A stretch of 64,000 nucleotides of DNA. Origin: Vandammella animalimorsus (GTDB taxonomy: Bacteria; Pseudomonadota; Gammaproteobacteria; Burkholderiales; Burkholderiaceae_C). The notes below the pieces were generated by a model, which worked only from the letters and a program-made list of their open reading frames with translations, made no database searches and was not told the DNA's origin. The position numbers were made by a program, and so were the translations under genes. Shown here one piece after another: positions 56,209 to 64,000 of this stretch (within the stretch, counting starts at the first letter, position 1; every line of letters starts with the position of its first letter). Location: assembly GCF_002285265.1 (NCBI RefSeq), contig NZ_NSJB01000002.1, positions 186,001 through 250,000 on the forward strand, given 5' to 3'.

Positions 56209-57016
56209 CGGATGGGGCGCCAGGCAGGGCGCCTGGCAAGGCACCTGGCAAGTCATCGGGCAGGAATTCGATCAGCGGCTTGCCGGTGCGCGGGTTGGGC
56301 CGCACCTGGGCGGGCACGCCATAGACGCGGGCGATGGTGGCCGCGTCCAGCACCTCGGCCGGCCGGCCCTGGGCGGCGATGGCGCCGCCTTGCAGCAGGT
56401 AGATGCGGTCGCAGTAGTGCGCGGCCAGTTGCAGGTCGTGCAGCGCAGCCAGGGTGCTCAGCCGCAGGCTGCGCAGCAGGTTCATGAGCTCGAACTGGTG
56501 GCGCACGTCCAGGTGGTTGGTGGGCTCGTCCAGCACCAGCAGGCGCGGTTGCTGGGCCAGCGCGCGCGCCAGCAGCACGCGCTGCTGCTCGCCGCCGGAG
56601 AGGGTGTCAAAGCGCCGCTGCGCCAGTGCCTGGGCGCCCACGCGCGCCAGAGCCTGGGCCACGATGTGCAGGTCCTGGGCGCTGTCGCGCGCCAGCGGGC
56701 GCTGGTGCGGGATGCGGCCCATGAGCACCACTTCGTGCACGCTCAGCGCAAAGGGCGGGCTGCCCTGCTGGGCCAGCACGGCCATGGCCTGGGCGGCGCG
56801 GCGCGGCGTTTGCTGCCACAGGTCACTGCCGTCCAGCAGCACCTGGCCGCGGCTGGGCGGCAGGGTGCGGTAGATCATGCGCAGCAGCGTGGATTTGCCG
56901 CTGCCGTTGGGGCCGAGCAAGCCGACCATCTCGCCGCTATGCACCTGCAGGCTGACCTCGCGCACGATGTGGCGCGCGGCGGCCTGCCAGCTCAGGCGCT
57001 GCGCGCTCAGCTCCAT
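56165..57016 (-). CDS. ABC transporter ATP-binding protein of the B12 uptake operon
   Basis: A 283-residue cytoplasmic ATPase of the FepC/BtuD type. Walker A is LLGPNGSGKSTLLRM, the ABC signature LSGGEQQRVLLARAL, and Walker B LLVLDEPTNHLD; the switch His is in ALHDLQLAAHYC. The end holds repeats PGALPGALPG. It starts 10 bp inside the end of the permease gene. Together with the permease and lipoprotein it forms a metal-chelate importer; the riboswitch upstream points to cobalamin as substrate rather than an iron siderophore. Confidence 0.88.
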   Translation of the reverse strand: MELSAQRLSWQAAARHIVREVSLQVHSGEMVGLLGPNGSGKSTLLRMIYRTLPPSRGQVLLDGSDLWQQTPRRAAQAMAVLAQQGSPPFALSVHEVVLMGRIPHQRPLARDSAQDLHIVAQALARVGAQALAQRRFDTLSGGEQQRVLLARALAQQPRLLVLDEPTNHLDVRHQFELMNLLRSLRLSTLAALHDLQLAAHYCDRIYLLQGGAIAAQGRPAEVLDAATIARVYGVPAQVRPNPRTGKPLIEFLPDDLPGALPGALPGAPSDDRTEPPAHAPDRC

Positions 57017-58089
57017 GGCGCCCCCTGTGCGCGGCGGCCATCGCGCTGCAGCATCCAGACGAAGAAGGGCCCGCCCAGCAGCGCGGTGATGACGCCGGCG
57101 GGCACTTCGGTGGGCGCAAAGGCCAGCCGCGCAAAAGCATCGACCCAGATGAGAAACAACGCGCCCAGCAGCGCCGCCACGGGCAGCACGCGGCGGTGCT
57201 CGGCGCCCACGAGCATGCGCGTGATGTGCGGCACGACCAGGCCGACGAAGCCGATCGGGCCGCTGACGGCCACCATCACGCCGGTCAGCAGCGAGACGGC
57301 CACGAACAGCCGACGCCGCAGCGCCGTGGTGTCGATGCCCAGCGTGGCCGCGGTTTCGTCGCCGGTGAGCAAGGCGTTCAAGGCCTTGGCCTGCAGCGCC
57401 AGCCACAGCGTGCCCAGCAGCAGCACCAGGCTGGGCAGGCCCAGCTCGTGCCATTGCGTGCCCGCCAGGCTGCCCAGCGTCCAGGCCATGACGGCGCCGG
57501 CCAGGTCGCGCTGGTCGGAGGTGAGCACGATCAGGCTGCTCAGGCCGGCCAGGCAGTAGCCGATGGCCACGCCGCCGAGCACCAGCCGCGTGGCCGAGAG
57601 CCGCCCTTGGGCATGGGCCAGCGCGTACACAGCCACGCAGGCGGCCAGCGCGCCGCCAAAGGCGCCCAGCGGCAGCGCCAGGCCACCGGCTGCGCCCAGC
57701 AGGCCCAGCGCCAGCACGCCCACTGCGCCCAGCGAAGCGCCCGAGGACACGCCCAGCAGATAAGGGTCGGCCAGAGGGTTGCGCACCATGGCCTGCATGC
57801 TCACGCCGACCACGGCCAGCCCGGCGCCGACCACGCCGGCCAGCAGCACGCGCGGCATGCGCAGCTGCCAGACGATTTGCCGCTGCGCCTCGCTCCAGGC
57901 GCCGCGCGGCAGCTGCAGGCCCAGCGCGCGGCCTGTTTCGTGCGCGGCGATGGCCCAGGCATCGGGCGCGGCAATGGGCACCGGGCCGAGCGTGACGGCC
58001 AGCGTCAGCGAGACGGGCAGCAGCGCGGCCAGCAACAGCAACCAGCTGCTCCAGGCGCGGGGGCGCAGGCGGTGCAAAGCCATGGCCAT
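57007..58089 (-). CDS. ABC transporter permease of the B12 uptake operon (BtuC/FecD-like)
   Basis: A 360-residue membrane protein with about ten helices. LRMPRVLLAGVVGAGLAVVGVSMQAMVRNPLADPYLLGVSSGASLGA spans the classic FecCD-family start; GLVVPHITRMLVGAEHRRVLPVAALLGALFLIWVDAFAR is the coupling part. Two of these with two ATPases make an importer. ATG at 58089 overlaps the stop of the lipoprotein gene (TGATG), and the end overlaps the ATPase start by 10 bp. A second start at 58083 is possible. Confidence 0.9.
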   Translation of the reverse strand: MAMALHRLRPRAWSSWLLLLAALLPVSLTLAVTLGPVPIAAPDAWAIAAHETGRALGLQLPRGAWSEAQRQIVWQLRMPRVLLAGVVGAGLAVVGVSMQAMVRNPLADPYLLGVSSGASLGAVGVLALGLLGAAGGLALPLGAFGGALAACVAVYALAHAQGRLSATRLVLGGVAIGYCLAGLSSLIVLTSDQRDLAGAVMAWTLGSLAGTQWHELGLPSLVLLLGTLWLALQAKALNALLTGDETAATLGIDTTALRRRLFVAVSLLTGVMVAVSGPIGFVGLVVPHITRMLVGAEHRRVLPVAALLGALFLIWVDAFARLAFAPTEVPAGVITALLGGPFFVWMLQRDGRRAQGAPWS

Positions 58090-59198
58090 CAAGGCCCAAA
58101 CCGCTGGGGGTGCAGCGCCTGGGCCAGGGTGCGCACGCGCGCGACGTTGCGCGGCCCGGGCGTGGCCTCGGCGTAGTCGAGCACGATGAAGCGTTTGTGG
58201 CGGATGGCCGTGACGTGCTGCAGCTCGGGCTTGGCCAGCAGAAAGTCGATCTTGCCCTGGGCGTCGGGCTGGTCGTAGTCGATGACGACGATCCAGTCCG
58301 GGTTGCGCTGCACCACGTCCTCCCAGTTGGCCTTGGGCCAGTTGGCCGGGATGTCGGCAAACAGGTTGCGCCCGCCGGCGGCCTCGATCATGGCCTGGGG
58401 CATGCCGTAGCGGCCGGCGGTCTGCGGCACGTCCTGGCCGCTGTCGTAGACGAACACCAGCGGGCGCTGCGCCACGCCCTGCACGGCCGCGACGGTGGCG
58501 GCCAGCTCCTGGCGCTGGGCCTGCACCAGCGCCTGGGCCTGGGCCTCGATGCGGAAGATGCGCCCCAGGTTGAGCATGTCGGCAAAGGTGTCCTCCAGCG
58601 AGACGCGCTCGCGCGCGACCTTGCGGATGCACGATTCGGTGAGCACGTAGCTGGCAATGTCCAGCTCGGCCAGCAGCTGCGGCGTGACGCCGCCATCGCG
58701 AAAGCCGTAGCTCCAGCCGCCGAAGACGAAGTCGGCCTCGGAGGCGACGATGCGCTCCAGGTTCATGCCGCGCGGCGAGAGGTTGGGCACCTGCGCCAGC
58801 GCGGCCTGGAACTGGGGCGCCACGCGCTTGCTGTCGCGCAGGCCGCTGTAGCCCACCAGGCGGTCGCCCAGGCCGAGGAACAAAAACATCTCGGTGAGGT
58901 TGACGTCGTGCGTCACCGCGCGCTGCGGCACCTTGTCGTAGGTCACGCTCTGGCCGCAGACCGGCACGGTCACTGGCGCCACGGCCGTGGGCGGCTCGGC
59001 GCTGGCTTGCGCGCCAGCCGGCGCGCTGGCCTGCACCTTGCTCTGCTCTTTTGCCTGTGCTGGCCCCTGCGCTGGCCCCTGCGCCGCGCCGTCTGGCTGC
59101 TGGCCGCAAGCGGCCAGCGCCAGCGCGCCCAGCAGCGCCAGGGTGCGCGCGGCGCGCCGGGCGCACCCTGGCCTGGGTTTTGCAGCCGAAGGCGACAT
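58089..59198 (-). CDS. ABC transporter substrate-binding lipoprotein of the B12 uptake operon
   Basis: A 369-residue lipoprotein. The signal TLALLGALALAAC has a lipobox with the lipidated Cys at about residue 29. A Gln/Ala-rich linker with GPAQGPAQ repeats leads to a type III binding protein (PQRAVTHDVNLTEMFLFLGLGDRLVGYSGL; FVFGGWSYGFRDG; DIPANWPKANWEDVVQRNPDWIVV), the BtuF/FepB fold. It delivers the chelate to the permease. Start at 59198 overlaps the TonB-receptor stop (TGATG). Linker and an added pair of cysteines (C in VPVCGQS and TESCIRK) may form a disulfide. Confidence 0.87.
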   Translation of the reverse strand: MSPSAAKPRPGCARRAARTLALLGALALAACGQQPDGAAQGPAQGPAQAKEQSKVQASAPAGAQASAEPPTAVAPVTVPVCGQSVTYDKVPQRAVTHDVNLTEMFLFLGLGDRLVGYSGLRDSKRVAPQFQAALAQVPNLSPRGMNLERIVASEADFVFGGWSYGFRDGGVTPQLLAELDIASYVLTESCIRKVARERVSLEDTFADMLNLGRIFRIEAQAQALVQAQRQELAATVAAVQGVAQRPLVFVYDSGQDVPQTAGRYGMPQAMIEAAGGRNLFADIPANWPKANWEDVVQRNPDWIVVIDYDQPDAQGKIDFLLAKPELQHVTAIRHKRFIVLDYAEATPGPRNVARVRTLAQALHPQRFGP

Positions 59199-61354
59199 CA
59201 GAACATCCATTCGGCCGTCAGATCGAAGCGGCGCGCGCCGCCGAGGAGGGCCTGCGAGCCGGAGATGGCGCGGTTGGTGTACTGCTTGTCGGCCAGGTTG
59301 CGCGCCTGCAGGCGCACGGTTGCGCCGGGCCGCAGTTGCCAGGCCAGCGCGGCATCCCAGACGGTGTGGCCGGGCGTGCGCACGGTGTTGGTGTTGTTGG
59401 CAAAGCGCGCGCCCACGTAGCGCGCCCCCAGCGAGAGCTGCCACTGCCCATGCCACTGGCCCAGCCGCAGGTGGCTCCAGAGGTTGGCGTTCTGGCGCGG
59501 CACGTTGGCCGGTTGATTGCCGCTGAGGTCAGCGCCGTTGGAGGCCCGCAGCTCGTCAAAGCGCGCGTCCACCCAGGCCCAGTTGCCCTCGAGCTGCCAG
59601 CGCGGGTGCGGCCGCAGCACGGCCTGCAGCTCCAGGCCCTTGGCGCTTTGCCGCCCGCCCTGCACCGACAGGCGCGGGTTGTCGGCATCGCGCGTGATGA
59701 TGTCCTTCTTCTGGATGCGGTAGGCCGCCGCCGTCCACTCGCCCAGGCCCTGGCCGAATTGCTGCTTCAGGCCCACCTCCAGTTGGCGCGCCGTGCTGAG
59801 CTTGAAGTCGCGACTGGCCAGGTTCAGCGTCAGCATGCTGGTGATGGGGTCGTGCCCCTGCGAGAACTGGCCGTACAGGCTGGCGCCGGCGCCAAGCTGG
59901 TGCGTCAGGCCCAGGCGCCAAGCCGTGCCGCCCAGGGTCTTGTCAAACGGCGTGCCGCGCACGCGCTCATAGCGCGAATAGCGCGAGACGTCGCGGCGCA
60001 GCCCGGCCAGCACCAGCCAGCGCGGCTGCACCTGCCAGGCGTCCTCCAGGTAGAAGGCATGGGCCGTGGTGCGGGTGTCGAACTTGGGCAGCGTGGGGTC
60101 GGGGCTGTGCCACAAGCCATGTTGCGGCCAGCGGGCCGGCACCGTGGAACTGCCGCCATAGGGCGCGTTGTTGGTGTGCGTGAAGTCGGTGCGCGAAACC
60201 TCCCAGCCGGCCACGGCGCGGTGCGCGCCCAGCTCCAGAACGGCCTCCAGGCGGTTGCCCAGCTGGCCCATGTCGTGGCCGATTTCCAGGTAACTGCTGC
60301 GCGCCACCGTGTCCGTCTGCGGCTCGTAGCGGTAGCTCTCGATGTTCTTCCAGTGGCGGTGCGCGCTGAAGCGGTACAGCTCGTTGCGCAGCGTCAGCCA
60401 GTCCTGGGCCTGCCACTGCGCACGGGCGCGCAGGCGGCGGTCCTCGTAGCGCACGATGCTGTCCTCGCTGTTGTAGTTGCGCTGCTCCAGGCCCGGAACG
60501 ATGCGCCCATCGTGCACCGGGCTGCCGAAGTAGCGCTCGGGCTTGTCCATGCTCAGATCGGCCAGCAAATCGACCTGCCAACGCGCATCGGGCTGCCAGC
60601 GCAGCGCGCTCATCAGCTTGCCGCCGCTGCTGCGGCCCAGCTCGCGCTGGCCCGTGGCGCGGTGGCCGTACACATCCAGGCGGTAGCTGAACTGCTCGCC
60701 CACCGGGCCGGTGGCGCCCAGGCCGGCGCGCACCGCGCCATGCTGGCCCGCGCCCAGCAGCAGCTCCTGGCCGGGCGTGCGGCTGGGCTGCTTGCGCACC
60801 GCGTTGATCGTGCCGCCCACGGTGCCGCCGCCATAGACGGTGGCGGCCGGGCCGCGCAGCACCTCGATGCGCTCATAGCCCCAGCTGTCGCTGGGATAAG
60901 TCACCGTGCCCGCCGCCACGCCCAGGCGCAAGCCATCCTCGGCCAGGCCCACGCTGTTGACGCCGCTGAAGCCGCGCGTGGTGAAGGCCATGCCGCCATT
61001 GCCCGGCGCGCCCTGCGGCGTCATGCCCGGCGTGCGCGCCACGATGTCGGCCAGCGCATGGTCGCCGCGCTGGCGCCAGGTTTGCTCATCCTGCGAAGCC
61101 AGGCTGGCAGGCAGCTGCTGGGCGTTCAGGCCCGTGCGGCTGCCCGATTGCGACGGCTGGGCCAGGCCCAAAGCGCTGGCGGGCGGCTGGGCCTGCACCT
61201 CGACGGTGGGCAAGGCCTGCTGCGCCCAGGCCGCGCAACAGGCGCTGCCCAGCACGGCGGCTGCGGCCAGACGCGCGCGCGCAGGCGCAAAGCGCCCCCC
61301 AAGGGTTGGCCAGAGAAAGAGAAGGGAAAACGGTGTGTGAGTGCGATCGATCAT
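59198..61354 (-). CDS. TonB-dependent outer-membrane receptor of the B12 uptake operon (BtuB-like role)
   Basis: A 718-residue receptor. The signal peptide ends near ACCAAWAQQ. The plug shows ADIVARTPGMTPQGAPGNGGMAFTTRGFSGVNS and IEVLRGPAATVYGGGTVGGTINAV. The barrel of about 22 strands ends with the expected aromatic (AEWMF). Sequence alone resembles siderophore receptors, but the cobalamin riboswitch upstream makes vitamin B12 or another corrinoid the better guess. Start at 61354 is chosen by the signal peptide; the ribosome site is weak. The stop overlaps the binding-protein gene (TGATG), so at least four genes are coupled. Confidence 0.88.
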   Translation of the reverse strand: MIDRTHTPFSLLFLWPTLGGRFAPARARLAAAAVLGSACCAAWAQQALPTVEVQAQPPASALGLAQPSQSGSRTGLNAQQLPASLASQDEQTWRQRGDHALADIVARTPGMTPQGAPGNGGMAFTTRGFSGVNSVGLAEDGLRLGVAAGTVTYPSDSWGYERIEVLRGPAATVYGGGTVGGTINAVRKQPSRTPGQELLLGAGQHGAVRAGLGATGPVGEQFSYRLDVYGHRATGQRELGRSSGGKLMSALRWQPDARWQVDLLADLSMDKPERYFGSPVHDGRIVPGLEQRNYNSEDSIVRYEDRRLRARAQWQAQDWLTLRNELYRFSAHRHWKNIESYRYEPQTDTVARSSYLEIGHDMGQLGNRLEAVLELGAHRAVAGWEVSRTDFTHTNNAPYGGSSTVPARWPQHGLWHSPDPTLPKFDTRTTAHAFYLEDAWQVQPRWLVLAGLRRDVSRYSRYERVRGTPFDKTLGGTAWRLGLTHQLGAGASLYGQFSQGHDPITSMLTLNLASRDFKLSTARQLEVGLKQQFGQGLGEWTAAAYRIQKKDIITRDADNPRLSVQGGRQSAKGLELQAVLRPHPRWQLEGNWAWVDARFDELRASNGADLSGNQPANVPRQNANLWSHLRLGQWHGQWQLSLGARYVGARFANNTNTVRTPGHTVWDAALAWQLRPGATVRLQARNLADKQYTNRAISGSQALLGGARRFDLTAEWMF

Positions 61355-61573
61355 GACAAAGCCAGAGCAGACCGCCTGCCTCGCATGCCGCACGCCGACA
61401 GGCGCTGCCGCGACCGCCACCGGGCCAAAGGGCGCATGCACGCGCGCCACTGGCCGCCGCCTGGCTGGCCGCCCTTGCACAGGGCCTGTCTGAGCGCCTC
61501 GGCTGCATCCCCGCAGACGGTGGTTGGGCGCAATGCCCTGCGCCATCCCAAGGGTGGGCTGCGCGGGGCGCTT
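61355..61573 (-). other. Leader between repeat element and TonB-receptor gene
   Basis: About 220 bp of the receptor mRNA leader. The receptor frame stays open upstream without signal-peptide character, so no extra gene is called. I see no clear terminator hairpin or second ribosome-site block here. Confidence 0.4.
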
Positions 61574-61740
61574 GGGAGCCTGTTCAAAGCCTCTACACGG
61601 CGGCCAAGAGAGCGGATTTGGGCGGTCTGCGGCCGTGGCAAAGCCTCGCCATAGCAAGGGCTATGGCTGTGTTTTGCGCCTTGCAGCCCATTCCAAACCG
61701 CTTCTTGCACGCTCGCGCGAGACTTTGAACAGGTTCTCAC
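61574..61740 (-). repeat. Small inverted-end repeat (dispersed family, most complete copy)
   Basis: The ends GGGAGCCTGTTCAAAG (61574-61589) and CTTTGAACAGGTTCTC (61723-61738) are inverted repeats matching at 14 of 16 bases. The core TTTGCGCCTTGCAGCCCAT at 61673-61691 occurs also at 25.7 kb and, as a 17-base piece, at 28.5 kb. No coding frame is inside. It looks like a small non-autonomous mobile or REP-type element. Confidence 0.7.
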
Positions 61741-62095
61741 AGGCCGGTATCCGGGCTTGCAAGCGTGCGCCCCCTGCATGCACGGCACACAGGGGGCGCA
61801 TTGCCTGGGCCTGGCCTTCCCAACGCCTTCGCGCACCGCAGAATGCGGCCACGTGGGGCGCCAGTGGCTGGCCCGCCCATCCTTGTTGGCAAGGGCGGCG
61901 GGCCGCGGCAACCGTGGCGGGCCTTTCAGGCCAGCCACGGATTTTCAAAATCAGGCAATGGCAGGCAAGCCAGAGCGCTTGGCGCAGCCAAGGCAGAGGG
62001 CTTGCCCACGGTCACTTGCTGACCGTTGCGGGGGCAGCCAGGGATTCGCACCCTGTTCCCGTTTAACCGGCGCGCTCACGCGCGCCGGCACCTGC
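61740..62095 (-). ncRNA. Cobalamin (B12) riboswitch with extended peripheral region
   Basis: Read on the minus strand, conserved blocks of the adenosylcobalamin riboswitch occur in order: a perfect 9-bp P3-type hairpin (62067-62088), GGTTAAACGGGAA (62068-62056), GGTGCGAATCCC, then GGCTGCCCCCGCAACGGT (to 62022), the B12 box GCCACTGG (61868-61861), GGGAAGGC (61821-61814) and AAGCCCGGATACCGGCCTG (to 61740). About 150 bases separate CAACGGT from the B12 box, more than in common versions. Its place before a TonB receptor and ABC importer is the expected one: B12 binding should switch off uptake-gene expression. Confidence 0.92.
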
Positions 62096-62181
62096 TGGAT
62101 TTGCCCTGCCATGCAGGGCGGGCGCGAGTATAGCCGCAGCGCCTGCTTGGCCCAGCCGCGCGCGCCCTATGAAACGCGGCC

Positions 62182-62237
62182 AGGGCCTGCTCAAAATCTT
62201 GGCTCAAGCCGCGCAAAGGCTGTGAACAGACCCTCAG
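62182..62237. repeat. Short dispersed repeat ends with internal deletion
   Basis: GGCCTGCTCAAAATC near 62184 and TGTGAACAGACCCTCAG at 62221-62237 look like the two inverted ends of the family seen at 61.6 kb, with most of the middle missing. It touches the stop of the M23 peptidase gene. Confidence 0.5.
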
Positions 62238-63202
62238 AACTGCGCCAGCAGGTCGGACCAATCGGCCCGGCGGCCGGCATTGAGAAAGCGCTGCGGGTCT
62301 TGCTGCTGGCCGTTGTGCAGCACCTCGAAATGCAGGTGCGCGCCGGTGGAGCGCCCGGTGCTGCCGACCTCGGCGATGGTCTCGCCACGGCGCACCACGT
62401 CGCCGCGCTGCGCCAGCAATTTGGAGGCGTGGGCATAGCGGGTCACCAGGCCGTTGCCGTGGTCGATCTCCAGCAGGTTGCCGTAGGCGTGGTGGTATTC
62501 GTGCGTGATGACGATGCCGCCTGCGGCGGCCAGGATCGGCGTGCCGGTCGGGGCCTGGAAATCCAGCCCCATGTGCTGGGCCTTGCGCCCGTTGAAGGGG
62601 TCGATGCGCAGGCCAAAGCCCGAGCCCACCACGCGCCCGGGCACCGGCGCCTGGGTGGGGATCATGCGCTGGGCCAGATAGCGGGAAAAGAGCTGCGCCT
62701 CCACCGCCGTGAGGAAATCGGCCTGCGCCGTCAGGCGGGTGTCGAGCAGCTGCAGCAGCTGGCGCAGCTCCTGGGCCTGCAGCGGCACATCGCCCACCAG
62801 CGGGCCGCCCGCGCCGCCATCGAAAGCGCCCAGCAGCGCCGCCGGCTCGGCCGGCCCAGGCGCGGGCAGGCCGGCCAAGTCGGCCACGCGCTCGGACAGC
62901 CCCTGCAACTGCAGCAGCCTGGCCTGCATCTGGCCCAGCTGGCGCGCCATGTCGTCGATGTTCTGGCGCATCAGCGCCCGCTCGGCGGCAAAGGCCTCGC
63001 TGGCCTGGCTGGCCACGCCGAGGAAGCGGTCGATGCTGCCGGCCTGCTCGCGCCAGCTGCCTTTGTGCAGCTGATGCTGCAGCAGCAACAGGCCCGCAGC
63101 CCCGGCCAGCAGCAACGCGGCCAGGCCCAGCGCCAGCGCGGTCAGCGAGAAATTCAGGCAGTAGCTGCGCCGCAAACGGGCGTCGGTAATAATCAATTGC
63201 AT
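62234..63202 (-). CDS. M23-family metallopeptidase (murein endopeptidase)
   Basis: A 322-residue protein anchored by one N-terminal helix (LNFSLTALALGLAALLLAGAAGLLLLQ, about 16-42). A coiled coil (about 70-110, ALMRQNIDDMARQLGQMQARLLQLQ) leads to a LytM/M23 domain whose zinc ligands are seen in HMGLDFQAPTGTPI and AHLHFEVLHNG. It may cut peptidoglycan cross-links or activate amidases. ATG at 63202. It is divergent from the DUF721 gene, 98 bp away, an order common near lpxC/secA in beta-proteobacteria. Confidence 0.92.
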   Translation of the reverse strand: MQLIITDARLRRSYCLNFSLTALALGLAALLLAGAAGLLLLQHQLHKGSWREQAGSIDRFLGVASQASEAFAAERALMRQNIDDMARQLGQMQARLLQLQGLSERVADLAGLPAPGPAEPAALLGAFDGGAGGPLVGDVPLQAQELRQLLQLLDTRLTAQADFLTAVEAQLFSRYLAQRMIPTQAPVPGRVVGSGFGLRIDPFNGRKAQHMGLDFQAPTGTPILAAAGGIVITHEYHHAYGNLLEIDHGNGLVTRYAHASKLLAQRGDVVRRGETIAEVGSTGRSTGAHLHFEVLHNGQQQDPQRFLNAGRRADWSDLLAQF

Positions 63203-63300
63203 GGGTGCAAACCGCCAAAAAACAAGCCGAGCCAAGCCGCAGCGCCTGGCTGCGGCGCGCCTGCCCGGCAAGCAAGGAAATTACGAAAACGGGGGCGGCC

Positions 63301-63726
63301 ATGCCTGAGCAGACCGCCCGCCCAGGGCCTCGCGCCCTGCCCCCCCGGCATGAAGCCCAGGCCGCAGGCCAGCGCGTGGCGGGCACGCACATTGGCGCCC
63401 TGGTGCAGCGCTCACCGCTGCTGGCGCAATTGACGCAGCAGGCCGAGCTGTCACGTCGCCTGCTGCAATGCATTGCGCCCCATCTGCCCGCGCCGCTGCG
63501 CGCCGCCGTGCAGGCGGGGCCGGTGCTGGGCCAGGAATGGTGCCTGATTGTGCCAAACCCGGCCGCCGCCGCCAAATTGCGCCACCTCAGCCCGCTGTTG
63601 CTCGACGCGCTGGCCCAGCCAGGGCCAGCCTTGCAGGAGGGCATGCCCCGCATCGAGAAAATCCGCGTGCGCGTCAGCAAATTGCCCGCACCCGATGCGG
63701 CCGCCGGGCCTGGGCAGCCGGTGTGA
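63301..63726 (+). CDS. DUF721/DciA-like protein
   Basis: A 141-residue protein of the DUF721 family. LLAQLTQQAELSRRLLQCIAPHLPAPLRAAVQAGPVLGQEWCLIVPNPAAAAKLRHLSPLLL spans the KH-like domain. Members include DciA, the loader of replicative helicase in bacteria without DnaC or DnaI, but small DUF721 proteins are not all proven loaders. The start at 63301 is supported by the end of homology; an ATG at 63205 lies upstream. It is followed on the opposite strand by the last gene of the window. Confidence 0.75.
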   Translation: MPEQTARPGPRALPPRHEAQAAGQRVAGTHIGALVQRSPLLAQLTQQAELSRRLLQCIAPHLPAPLRAAVQAGPVLGQEWCLIVPNPAAAAKLRHLSPLLLDALAQPGPALQEGMPRIEKIRVRVSKLPAPDAAAGPGQPV

Positions 63727-63734
63727 ACAGGTTC

Positions 63735-64000
63735 TCAGGCAGAGCTTTCTGCGCCCTGCTCCTCTTGCGCCCAGTGCACTTGCACGTATTGCTCCAGCCA
63801 ATCATGCAGCGGCTGCAGCCATTGCCTGGCCCAGCTTTCAAAGGCGCCGCTGGCCTGCAGCGCGGCAAAGTCGGGCCAGACGCGGGCCAGGGCCGGCTGG
63901 CGTTGGGCCGAGCCGGTGCGCTGGTGGCCGCCGTCGTAGGCCTGGCGGGCGGCGCTGCGCGCGGCGCGCTGGGCTTCGGGCTCGGGCGCTGACTGGCTTT
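63735..64000 (-). CDS. C-terminal fragment, possibly exodeoxyribonuclease V gamma (RecC)
   Basis: The last 87 codons of a gene that enters from the right edge, ending at TGA (63735-63737). The peptide includes QAYDGGHQRTGSAQRQPALARVWPDFAALQASGAFESWARQWLQPLHDW, given here only by landmarks: AYDGGHQ, LARVWPDF and SWARQWLQPL. This pattern of a Tyr-x-Gly-Gly followed by a tyrosine/tryptophan-Pro-Asp-Phe near the end recalls RecC proteins of beta-proteobacteria. The call is weak because only the end is present. It would be on the same strand as the recD gene at 7-9 kb. Sequence CAGGTTCTCAG of the dispersed repeats overlaps the stop. Confidence 0.4.
   Translation of the reverse strand, partial: SQSAPEPEAQRAARSAARQAYDGGHQRTGSAQRQPALARVWPDFAALQASGAFESWARQWLQPLHDWLEQYVQVHWAQEEQGAESSA

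Noticed and set aside
62041-62100. Possible tRNA (GGTGCGAATCCC resembles a T-arm)
   Set aside because: The sequence fits the conserved blocks of a cobalamin riboswitch in full order, and no acceptor stem or anticodon arm can be formed.

Overview
The window looks like chromosomal DNA of a high-GC betaproteobacterium of the order Burkholderiales, most likely family Comamonadaceae. The grounds are very high GC at third codon positions, typical gene neighbourhoods (hpf-ptsN-hprK, darP/pmbA, corC-lnt, MoxR-DUF58-TgpA) and a free-standing homocysteine-binding half of MetH. The genus cannot be fixed from sequence alone. About 90% is coding. No rRNA, tRNA, CRISPR array, transposase or prophage was seen.

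Layout. 0-10 kb: the end of a hydantoinase B-like gene, a ferredoxin-globin-zinc ribbon fusion, a membrane protein, the CreBC two-component system, a lone barstar, the MetH N-terminal half, HemJ, RecD and an HD-domain protein. 10-17.2 kb: a compact catabolic island with a GntR/FCD regulator divergent from an operon of SDR, TRAP transporter (Q, M, P), a second SDR and a KstD-like flavoprotein. Its genes look less GC-biased than their neighbours, and two matching TGTATACA operators lie 63 bp apart in the divergent region. 17.2-28.6 kb: GST, Lrp/AsnC regulator, DMT exporter, DarP, PmbA, Lnt, CorC, a GNAT acetyltransferase, a methyltransferase and an orphan Tat-type substrate-binding protein. 28.6-34.6 kb: a zinc-finger protein, then five overlapping cell-surface glycan genes (O-antigen ligase, GT4, GT2 and two tandem GT32 paralogues). 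34.8-46 kb: class I aldolase, a META-domain lipoprotein, TrpC, HprK-PtsN-HPF, acyl-CoA dehydrogenase, EtfA/EtfB, enoyl-CoA hydratase and a histone-deacetylase family hydrolase. 46-55.3 kb: MoxR-DUF58-transglutaminase-MltB, then dnaN-gyrB without dnaA in front. 55.3-62.1 kb: a leftward vitamin B12 uptake operon (TonB receptor, lipoprotein SBP, permease, ATPase, CbiX/thioredoxin-like ferredoxin fusion) under an unusually long cobalamin riboswitch. A small repeat with inverted ends sits between riboswitch and receptor. 62.2-64 kb: an M23 peptidase, a DUF721/DciA-like protein and the end of a gene that may be recC.

How the parts fit. The B12 operon plausibly supplies cobalamin to B12-dependent enzymes such as methionine synthase, whose homocysteine half is encoded at 5.5 kb. 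EtfAB can accept electrons from the adjacent acyl-CoA dehydrogenase. HprK/PtsN/HPF form the usual regulatory PTS and ribosome-hibernation cluster. The 10-17 kb island is the best candidate for an undescribed pathway: uptake of an organic acid, alcohol oxidation by SDRs and ring desaturation by the flavoprotein. A family of short intergenic repeats (core TGCGCCTTGCAGCCCAT, ends near GAACAGGTTCT) recurs at several places. All calls rest on reading the sequence and remembered family motifs; no database search was run.
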